Assembly: GCA_964603435.1 (NCBI GenBank) | Contig: CAZRUM010000023.1 | Location: 1-14,719, forward strand | Source of the DNA: CAZRUM01 sp964603435 | GTDB taxonomy: Bacteria; Patescibacteriota; Patescibacteriia; Magasanikbacterales; UBA922 | Direction of reading: 5' to 3' | Length of the DNA stretch: 14,719 nucleotides | Shown here: positions 1 through 5,132 of the stretch, piece after piece | Layout: the number at the start of each line of letters is the position of its first letter | Position numbering within the stretch: position 1 is the stretch's first letter | Notes under the pieces: model-generated | Told to the model about the DNA's origin: nothing | Databases searched by the model: none | The model's input: only the letters and a program-made list of their open reading frames with translations | Program-made: the position numbers and the translations under genes

Positions 1-27
1 TAAAATGAGTTTGTCAACAGGGAGAGA

Positions 28-56
28 TTGACTATATAGAATTTAATCTATATACT
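28..56 (+). promoter_or_regulatory. Consensus sigma-70-type promoter
   Basis: A -35 box TTGACT (28-33) and a -10 box TATACT (51-56) are separated by exactly 17 bp. Transcription would start near 62-64. It points at a short unit that ends at the terminator at 160-191, so the transcript would be about 130 nt. The same architecture recurs upstream of infA, the zinc-ribbon gene and the flippase, which supports it as a real promoter. Confidence 0.6.
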
Positions 57-69
57 TTTGTATATAAGT

Positions 70-126
70 ATGAATAAACAATATTCACAATTTGTACCGC
101 CAGGCATGGACTACTATATTTTGTAG
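70..126 (+). CDS. Possible 18-residue peptide gene (or part of a small RNA)
   Basis: An ATG-to-TAG frame encodes MNKQYSQFVPPGMDYYIL. It begins about 7 nt after the predicted transcription start of the promoter at 28-56, matching the nearly leaderless starts of the HD and flippase genes further on, and an intrinsic terminator follows 33 nt after the stop. The start context (GT before ATG) fits the T-at-minus-one habit of the window. I do not recognise the peptide and no domain or signal is visible. A frame this short can arise by chance, so a non-coding RNA of about 130 nt is equally possible. Confidence 0.3.
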   Translation: MNKQYSQFVPPGMDYYIL

Positions 127-159
127 ATCTATGTTTTAGTATAATTATTTACAAATAAG

Positions 160-191
160 TAGTCCCGAAAATAATCGGGGCTATTTTTTTT
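160..191 (+). terminator. Intrinsic terminator
   Basis: A 9-bp stem, TAGTCCCGA (160-168) with TCGGGGCTA (175-183, one G-U pair), has a 6-nt loop and is followed at once by eight T residues (184-191). It closes the short unit starting at about position 63. No longer gene ends just before it inside this window. Confidence 0.8.
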
Positions 192-230
192 CGCCCTAAA
201 TTTTATTGAAAATTAAAATTTAAGGACGAA
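190..230. repeat. AT-rich inverted repeat after the terminator
   Basis: TAAATTTTA (197-205) is perfectly complementary to TAAAATTTA (214-222) around an 8-nt loop. The arms continue outward with small bulges: CC (195-196) with GG (224-225), and TTCG (190-193) with CGAA (227-230). It could extend the upstream terminator or act as one on the opposite strand. Beyond it, 231-372 holds only two smaller hairpins, TACCC-GTGA-GGGTA (about 291-304) and TCCCG/CGGGA (345-349 with 358-362), and no convincing promoter for rocD. Confidence 0.5.
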
Positions 231-372
231 TTCCGTTGTAAAGCGGGCAGGCTATCAAATTAAATATAAATAATATGAAAAAACAATTTTTACCCGTGAG
301 GGTAGAATAAAAAAGAGGGGTGAAAAACAAATTAATTAAACTAATCCCGACATAGTACGGGACAAGTATTAT

Positions 373-1572
373 ATGAATATACAAAAATTAATAAACTTAG
401 AAGATAAATATGGGGCGAGCAATTATAAACCTCTTGATGTTGTAATTCAAAAAGGTAAAGGTGTGTGGGTGTGGGATGTAGCAGGAAATAAATATATGGA
501 TTTTTTGGCAGCCTACAGCGCAGTCAATCAAGGGCATTGTCATAAAAAAATTATTACAGCCTCAAAAGAACAAATGGATAATCTTACTTTGACTTCTCGT
601 GCTTTTCGCAATGACAAGCTGGGTCTTTTTTATGAAAAGATTTGCCAGATGTCTGGATTTGAAAAGTTTTTACCAATGAACAGTGGGGCTGAGGCTGTGG
701 AAACTGCTATTAAGTTAGCACGTAAGTGGGGTTATCAAAATAAAGATATAGAAAAAGATAAAGCAGAAATTATTGTATGTAATAATAATTTTCATGGTCG
801 TACTGTCACTATTGTTGGTTTTTCTACAGAAGAACAATATAGGGATGGATTTGGTCCATTTACACCAGGCTTCAAAGCAGTTGAATTTGGCGATGCTGAA
901 AAAATAGAGAAAGCCATAACAAAAAATACAGTGGCAGTACTTATGGAGCCAGCTCAAGGCGAAGGTGGTCTTATATTTACAAAGTCTGGTGCCTTAAAAA
1001 AAATCAGACAAATTTGTGATGACAACAATGTATTGTTAATGTTAGACGAAATTCAAAGTGGACTTGGTCGCACAGGCAAACTGTTTGCTTATGAACATGA
1101 TGATATAAAACCAGATGTTTTAATTGTGGGTAAAGCTTTGTCTGGTGGTGTTTATCCAGTGTCAGGAGTGCTCGCTGATAATCAATATATGGAAGTATTC
1201 AAACCAGGTGATCATGGTTCTACCTATGGTGGAAATCCTTTGGCAGCAGCAGTGGGAATAGCAGCTTTGGAAGTAATAGAAGAAGAAAACTTGGTAGAAA
1301 ATTCTGCTACGCTTGGAAGTTATTTAATATCAGAATTGAAAAAGATAGACAGTAATATTATAAAAGAAATTCGTGGGCAGGGGTTGTGGGTTGGGATTGA
1401 GCTAAAACAGGAAGTTGGTGGTGCTAGAAAATATTGCGAAGAATTAATGGATTTAGGACTCTTGTGCAAAGAGACTCATCAGCATATAATTAGGCTGGCT
1501 CCACCTCTAGTAATTACCAAAGAAGAAATTGATTGGGCTCTGGAGAGAATTAAAAAAGTATTAACAAAATAA
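373..1572 (+). CDS. rocD: Ornithine--oxo-acid aminotransferase
   Basis: This PLP-dependent class III aminotransferase transfers the delta-amino group of ornithine to 2-oxoglutarate, giving glutamate-5-semialdehyde, which cyclises to pyrroline-5-carboxylate. The 399-residue length is normal. The segment YSAVNQGHCH (residues 48-57) is characteristic of ornithine delta-aminotransferases rather than acetylornithine enzymes. NSGAEA (103-108) should bind the cofactor phosphate, D225 in LDEIQSG should contact the pyridine nitrogen, and K254 in the IVGKALSGG segment should form the Schiff base. The start at 373 agrees with the family N-terminus; there is no Shine-Dalgarno, only TATTAT before ATG. It lies directly ahead of proC, which uses its product, so the pair form an ornithine-to-proline route. 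The promoter is unclear. Confidence 0.93.
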   Translation: MNIQKLINLEDKYGASNYKPLDVVIQKGKGVWVWDVAGNKYMDFLAAYSAVNQGHCHKKIITASKEQMDNLTLTSRAFRNDKLGLFYEKICQMSGFEKFLPMNSGAEAVETAIKLARKWGYQNKDIEKDKAEIIVCNNNFHGRTVTIVGFSTEEQYRDGFGPFTPGFKAVEFGDAEKIEKAITKNTVAVLMEPAQGEGGLIFTKSGALKKIRQICDDNNVLLMLDEIQSGLGRTGKLFAYEHDDIKPDVLIVGKALSGGVYPVSGVLADNQYMEVFKPGDHGSTYGGNPLAAAVGIAALEVIEEENLVENSATLGSYLISELKKIDSNIIKEIRGQGLWVGIELKQEVGGARKYCEELMDLGLLCKETHQHIIRLAPPLVITKEEIDWALERIKKVLTK

Positions 1573-1692
1573 AACATTGATTACACAGATTAAAACCTGC
1601 CTATCGGCAGGGATTACACTGAAATAAAAATAATACGAGTATAAAATTCAAGTAATCTGTGAAATCAACATAAATCAGTTTAAATCAATGTT
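1573..1692. repeat. Nested repeat element filling the rocD-proC spacer
   Basis: The element runs from the base after the rocD stop to the base before the proC ATG. Its ends are perfect inverted repeats: AACATTGATT (1573-1582) and AATCAATGTT (1683-1692). A second nested pair is CACAGATTA (1584-1592) with TAATCTGTG (1653-1661). A GC-rich hairpin, CCTGCC-TATC-GGCAGG (1596-1611), sits near the left side. GATTACAC occurs twice (1579-1586 and 1612-1619). Three decamers, AAATCAACAT, AAATCAGTTT and AAATCAATGT (1662-1691), stand in tandem. GATTACACAGATT-type repeats occur between genes in other bacterial genomes, as far as I recall. It could be a miniature mobile repeat. Confidence 0.6.
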
Positions 1693-2427
1693 ATGAAAAT
1701 TAGTATAATTGGTCTAGGTGTTATGGGTAATATTTTTTTGCAGACGGCAGAAAAATTAAAATTAGAAATTACCACTAGTAATAAAAATTCAGATAATAGT
1801 TTGGCTGTGGAAAATGCTGACGTTATTGTAATTGCGGTAAAGCCACAACAATTTTTTGAGCTAGCTGACTTGAAAGGTAAAATAAAAGATAGCACTTTGG
1901 TTTTGTCCGTTATGGCTGGTGTAAAAATTGAAAAGATACAGGATGTGTTGGGTGTAAAAAAGGTTGTTCGTACTATGCCAAACCTGGGAGCCAGAATAGG
2001 GAAGTCTATGACAGCTTGGACTTGTAGTGATCAGGTGTCAGAAGAAGAAAAAGAATTCACAAAAAAAATATTATCTGAAATTGGTAAAGAAATTTATTTT
2101 GATGATGAAAGTATGATTGACAAAACTACTGCTGTAGCTGGTTCAGGTCCTGGCTTTTTCTTTTACATAGTAGAAAAATGGATAGAAGCTGCTAAGGATT
2201 TGGGGTTTAGTGAAGTAGAAGCTCGCGATTTGGTTTTGGCAACGGTGGATGGATCAAACCAGCTTTTACAAGAGAATTTTGATGTTGGTCAGTTGAGAAA
2301 TCAGGTTACTTCAAAGGGTGGAACTACCGAAGCTGGCTTGAAGGTTTTAGACGAGGTTCAGATAAAATCTGTTTGGGATAAAGTTTTGCAAGCTAGTAAA
2401 GATAGGGCCGAAGAGTTATCCAGATAA
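1693..2427 (+). CDS. proC: Pyrroline-5-carboxylate reductase
   Basis: It reduces pyrroline-5-carboxylate to proline with NAD(P)H, the last step of proline synthesis. The N-terminal Rossmann fold shows the dinucleotide loop GLGVMG (residues 7-12) and the AVKPQ segment (48-52). RTMPNLGA (93-100), AVAGSGPGF (147-155) and the C-terminal signature VTSKGGTTEAGL (205-216) are all present; the last lines the substrate site in the helical dimerisation domain. At 244 residues it is slightly shorter than the usual 260-270. It probably shares a transcript with rocD, whose product it consumes. The ATG directly abuts the terminal inverted repeat of the spacer element, and no Shine-Dalgarno is present. Confidence 0.93.
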   Translation: MKISIIGLGVMGNIFLQTAEKLKLEITTSNKNSDNSLAVENADVIVIAVKPQQFFELADLKGKIKDSTLVLSVMAGVKIEKIQDVLGVKKVVRTMPNLGARIGKSMTAWTCSDQVSEEEKEFTKKILSEIGKEIYFDDESMIDKTTAVAGSGPGFFFYIVEKWIEAAKDLGFSEVEARDLVLATVDGSNQLLQENFDVGQLRNQVTSKGGTTEAGLKVLDEVQIKSVWDKVLQASKDRAEELSR

Positions 2428-2430
2428 CCA

Positions 2431-2459
2431 TTGACCAGAATCAATTATTCTTCTATAAT
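2431..2459 (+). promoter_or_regulatory. Promoter of the zinc-ribbon gene
   Basis: TTGACC (2431-2436) and TATAAT (2454-2459) are 17 bp apart. Transcription should begin near 2466, which leaves a leader of about 90 nt before the chosen start codon. The promoter begins 3 nt after the proC stop codon. Confidence 0.7.
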
Positions 2460-2464
2460 ATAGT

Positions 2465-2519
2465 CCAAATAGGAAACGGGCACCTGCCTGAAAAAGGACA
2501 AAGAGTACGTTTCCAAAGG
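2465..2519 (+). promoter_or_regulatory. Structured 5' leader, candidate cis-regulatory RNA
   Basis: GGAAACG (2472-2478) pairs perfectly with CGTTTCC (2508-2514) around a 29-nt apical region. CC (2465-2466) can pair with GG (2518-2519) across an internal loop. The apical region contains a further CCT/AGG pairing. Downstream, 2531-2547 is an A/T palindrome of eight complementary bases each side of one A. Other promoters in this window lie close to their start codons, so a leader of this length is exceptional. I do not recognise it as a known riboswitch class. Confidence 0.4.
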
Positions 2520-2555
2520 TCGAATTTAATTAAAAATTTTAATTTGGAAATGTAT

Positions 2556-2849
2556 ATGGATGTCCAAGATAAAAAGATGTTTGATGTGGATTTAAAATGT
2601 GCCAAGTGTGGTGCTCACATCACCCAATTACCATTTCAACCTTCAGGAGATCGTCCGGTATTTTGTCGTGAATGTAATCAAGCACATCGTGCAGAAATGC
2701 AAGGTGGTCAAGCACAAAAACAAATGTTTGATGTAGATGTCACTTGTGCTGGTTGTGGTAAAAAAATTACTCAATTACCTTTTATTCCAAAAGGCGATGG
2801 GGATATCAATTGTAAGGAATGTTATATTAAGAGTAAGAACCCAGTTTAA
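2556..2849 (+). CDS. Double zinc-ribbon protein of unknown function
   Basis: This 97-residue protein is a tandem duplication of a unit of about 48 residues. Each copy has the order MFDVD, CxxC, ITQLPF, P, CxxC: C15/C18/C37/C40 in the first and C64/C67/C86/C89 in the second. Eight cysteines in four CxxC pairs should bind two zinc ions. Similar small CxxC...PFxP...CxxC proteins are frequent in Patescibacteria; their role is not established, and nucleic-acid or protein binding is only a guess. There are no membrane segments. Earlier in-frame starts exist at 2544 (TTG) and 2550 (ATG); I chose 2556 because TATATG matches the local start context. It has its own promoter, leader and terminator. Confidence 0.75.
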   Translation: MDVQDKKMFDVDLKCAKCGAHITQLPFQPSGDRPVFCRECNQAHRAEMQGGQAQKQMFDVDVTCAGCGKKITQLPFIPKGDGDINCKECYIKSKNPV

Positions 2850-2866
2850 ATTCTACTTTACAAAAC

Positions 2867-2896
2867 AAAAAGGCACCTGTAAAAGGGTGTCTTTTT
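2867..2896 (+). terminator. Intrinsic terminator
   Basis: AAAAAGGCACC (2867-2877) pairs with GGTGTCTTTTT (2886-2896) to form 11 bp with one G-U, and the stem runs into the T-tract. It ends the zinc-ribbon unit just ahead of the next promoter. The A/T flanks make it potentially bidirectional, but no gene converges on it. Confidence 0.85.
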
Positions 2897-2898
2897 AC

Positions 2899-2926
2899 TT
2901 GATTTTTTGGCTAAATTTGGTAGAAT
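2899..2926 (+). promoter_or_regulatory. Promoter of the HD-mnmA-alaS-gtrA operon
   Basis: TTGATT (2899-2904) and TAGAAT (2921-2926) are 16 bp apart. Transcription would start at about 2932-2934, only 2-4 nt before the ATG at 2936, so the mRNA would be essentially leaderless. The -35 overlaps the end of the preceding terminator region. Confidence 0.6.
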
Positions 2927-2935
2927 ATAGATAAT

Positions 2936-3568
2936 ATGAAAAAATTAAATTATACAATTGAACAAGTTGAATTACTTGGGCATGTTGAACAAAAGATAAG
3001 GAAGTTGTTTTTGGAGAATCCTGTGCCTGCCCACGGTATAGAACATATTTCTCGAGTTGTTGAATGGGCTCGTAAAATTGCTCCAAAAGAAAAAGCCAAA
3101 AGTATTTTTTTGTGTGAGTTGGCTGCTTGGTTGCACGATATTGGTAGGTTAAGAGAAGATAACCCAGGTGAGGATAGTAGAAAGCATCATGAATTGTCGT
3201 ATATAATGCTCCAAGAATGGTTTAGAGAAGATAAAGCTTTTGATATTTTAAGTAAAAAAGAAAAATTAGAGTTGTTGTATGCTGTGCGTTATCATTGGAA
3301 TAATATGGCTGATAAATATGATACAGCTTGGATTTTACGTGATGCAGACAAGTTGGACGCTTTTGGTAAGGTGGGGATTGAGCGTGTAAAAGAATTATTT
3401 CCTAAAGATGAAGAGTGGAACCTATATTTGCGTCATATATACGAAATTTTTATACATGTTCGCACCAAGACTGCCAAAAAAATCATAAAAGATAAAAAAT
3501 TAATGGATGCAGTTGAAAAAGAATATAAAAGTTATTTGAAATCAAAAATAGAGCCAGTAGAGTTATAG
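2936..3568 (+). CDS. HD-domain metal-dependent phosphohydrolase
   Basis: This is a 210-residue soluble protein of the HD superfamily. The likely metal ligands are H33 and H37 in PAHGIEHISRV, H67-D68 in AAWLHDIGR, and D136/D138 in LRDADKLDAFG, with H84/H85 nearby. The arrangement resembles the uncharacterised YedJ-like HD hydrolases, which probably act on nucleotides or other phosphoesters; the substrate cannot be read from the sequence. The C-terminal third is lysine- and glutamate-rich and helical. It is the first gene of a tight operon: mnmA starts 2 nt after its stop. Its ATG lies almost at the predicted transcription start. Confidence 0.8.
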   Translation: MKKLNYTIEQVELLGHVEQKIRKLFLENPVPAHGIEHISRVVEWARKIAPKEKAKSIFLCELAAWLHDIGRLREDNPGEDSRKHHELSYIMLQEWFREDKAFDILSKKEKLELLYAVRYHWNNMADKYDTAWILRDADKLDAFGKVGIERVKELFPKDEEWNLYLRHIYEIFIHVRTKTAKKIIKDKKLMDAVEKEYKSYLKSKIEPVEL

Positions 3569-3570
3569 TT

Positions 3571-4596
3571 ATGAAAAAAGAAAAAATCTTAGTAGCTATG
3601 TCTGGAGGCGTTGACTCATCAGTTGTCGCTGCTCTTTTGGTTAAACAGGGTTATGACGTCACAGGAGCTTTTATGGTGAATTATGAAGATGGAGAGTCTT
3701 GTTGGCGAGGTGATTATCAAGATGCACTCCGTGTGGCAGCTCATCTGGGAATAAAATTATTAAAATTAGATTTTTGTAAGGAATATAAAGAAAAAGTTCT
3801 TGACCACATGTATAAAGAATACGAAGCGGGTAGAACTCCAAATCCAGATGTAATGTGTAATCGTTATATTAAGTTTGGTGTGTGGCTTGATAAAATAAAA
3901 GAGCTAGGTTTTGATAAAATTGCTACAGGACATTACGCAAAGACGGATGGTAACAAATTATTACAAGCAAAAGATAAAAATAAGGACCAAACATATTTTT
4001 TGCATCAGCTAAACCAGGAACAGCTCAGCCAAACTCTATTTCCTCTAGGTAAGTATAAAAAAACTAAAGTTAGAAGTTTAGCTAAGAAATTTAATTTGCC
4101 AACCGCTGAAAAGGAGGAAAGTATGGGAGTTTGTTTTGTGGGGGAGGTCCCGATGAAAGAATTTCTTGAAGGTAAAATCAAGGACAAGATTAAAGGTGGT
4201 GATGTAATAATGTCTAATGGTAAAAAAATAGGCAGACATGATGGTTTGGCTTTTTGTACAGTTGGACAGAGACATGGTTTTACTCAGGCTGGTGGTGACA
4301 AGCCATTGTTTGTAGTAGATAAAGATTTTAAAAATAATCAGTTAATTGTGGGCTATGAGGATGATCCATTGTTGTATAAAGAGCAGATAGAGGTTGAAGA
4401 TTTACATTGGATTGGACAGAAGCCTAAATTTCCTTTAAAATGTAAGGTAAGGCTACGTCATCGTCAAGAATTGAGAGATTGCGTAGTTGAAAATAATATT
4501 ATCAAATTTAAAAAAGAAGAACGCGCTGTTACACCAGGGCAATTTGCTGTTTTTTACAAGAAACACGAATGTCTGGGTGGTGGTGTAATTAAATAA
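3571..4596 (+). CDS. mnmA: tRNA-specific 2-thiouridylase MnmA
   Basis: The enzyme adenylates uridine 34 in the wobble position of Lys, Glu and Gln tRNAs and replaces its 2-oxygen with sulfur. The PP-loop ATP site is SGGVDSS (residues 11-17). The catalytic nucleophile is C96 in NPDVMCN, and the second active-site cysteine is C188 in GVCFVGE. GHYAK (120-124) and KDQTYFLHQL (138-147) are further family signatures, and a C-terminal beta-barrel region follows. The 341-residue length is slightly short of the usual 360. No sulfur-relay genes lie nearby, so the sulfur donor is not visible here. Translation probably couples to the HD gene. Confidence 0.95.
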   Translation: MKKEKILVAMSGGVDSSVVAALLVKQGYDVTGAFMVNYEDGESCWRGDYQDALRVAAHLGIKLLKLDFCKEYKEKVLDHMYKEYEAGRTPNPDVMCNRYIKFGVWLDKIKELGFDKIATGHYAKTDGNKLLQAKDKNKDQTYFLHQLNQEQLSQTLFPLGKYKKTKVRSLAKKFNLPTAEKEESMGVCFVGEVPMKEFLEGKIKDKIKGGDVIMSNGKKIGRHDGLAFCTVGQRHGFTQAGGDKPLFVVDKDFKNNQLIVGYEDDPLLYKEQIEVEDLHWIGQKPKFPLKCKVRLRHRQELRDCVVENNIIKFKKEERAVTPGQFAVFYKKHECLGGGVIK

Positions 4597-4605
4597 TTTT
4601 TTTAT

Positions 4606-5031
4606 ATGACTTGGATTTTACTTGCGGTTATAACGGCAATATCTTACGGGGTATATAATGTTTTTATTAAAATTTCATCTGGAAGTATTAATCAGGTGGT
4701 TGGTGCAGTCATTTTACAGGTGGTGGCTGCAATTTTTGGGGGGGTCATTTTGTTGTTTATGAAATTTAATGGTGCAGAATTTAATATTTCACAAAAAGGT
4801 GTTTTATTTGCAGTTTTAGCTGGTATAACGGTAGGTCTTGCAGAGATATTATCATTCTATGTTTTTTCTAAAGGGGCCCCAGTTTCAATTGGTACTGCTA
4901 TAATTGTTGGAGGTTCTGTGGTTGTGGCTGCTGCGGTTGGGTTTTTTATGAAAGAAAGTTTCACTTTTTTTAATATGCTCGGATTATTAGCTATTGTTTG
5001 TGGTATAGTGTTGTTTAGTTTAAATAAATAA
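4606..5031 (+). CDS. Half-size EamA/DMT-family membrane protein
   Basis: This is a 141-residue integral membrane protein with about five hydrophobic helices (roughly residues 2-22, 33-53, 66-88, 93-114, 119-138). That corresponds to one EamA repeat, where full drug/metabolite transporters carry two. The last helices, with the GTAIIVGGSVVVAAAVGFFMKE stretch starting near residue 96, resemble the C-terminal half of an EamA unit. Such single-repeat proteins are expected to dimerise, like small multidrug-resistance transporters; the transported compound is unknown. It starts 9 nt after mnmA and belongs to the same operon. No Shine-Dalgarno is present; the start follows a run of T then TAT. Confidence 0.75.
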   Translation: MTWILLAVITAISYGVYNVFIKISSGSINQVVGAVILQVVAAIFGGVILLFMKFNGAEFNISQKGVLFAVLAGITVGLAEILSFYVFSKGAPVSIGTAIIVGGSVVVAAAVGFFMKESFTFFNMLGLLAIVCGIVLFSLNK

Positions 5032-5036
5032 ATAAT

Positions 5037-5129
5037 ATGGAAAACATTTTTGCATTAATACACGCTACTTGGTTATATCTACTGTTGTCGCTTTTTGTAG
5101 TGGTAATTGCTTATAAATATTTCAAATAA
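5037..5129 (+). CDS. Small 30-residue single-span membrane peptide
   Basis: An ATG frame of 30 codons begins MENIFALIHATWLYLLLSLF and ends YKYFK. A hydrophobic stretch from about residue 8 to 26 could cross the membrane once, with a short lysine tail. The frame fits the gap exactly: its ATG lies 5 nt after the EamA stop, and its TAA lies 3 nt before the alaS ATG. Its start context (AATAATATG) is the one most genes here use. The EamA gene ends in its own TAA, so this is not a read-through extension. I do not recognise the protein; it could be a partner of the half-size transporter or an independent small membrane protein. Confidence 0.55.
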   Translation: MENIFALIHATWLYLLLSLFVVVIAYKYFK

Positions 5130-5132
5130 AAT

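Noticed and set aside
63..191. tRNA, SRP RNA or another known small RNA in the first transcript
   Set aside because: No cloverleaf, no SRP tetraloop motif and no other signature I know is present.
275..310. Eleven-residue frame MKKQFLPVRVE with a good AATAATATG start context
   Set aside because: It is very short, has no promoter at a suitable distance and no terminator after it; the start context is easily met by chance in A/T-rich DNA.
1573..1692. CRISPR array
   Set aside because: The short direct repeats are contiguous or irregularly spaced, without spacers of regular length, and no cas genes are present.
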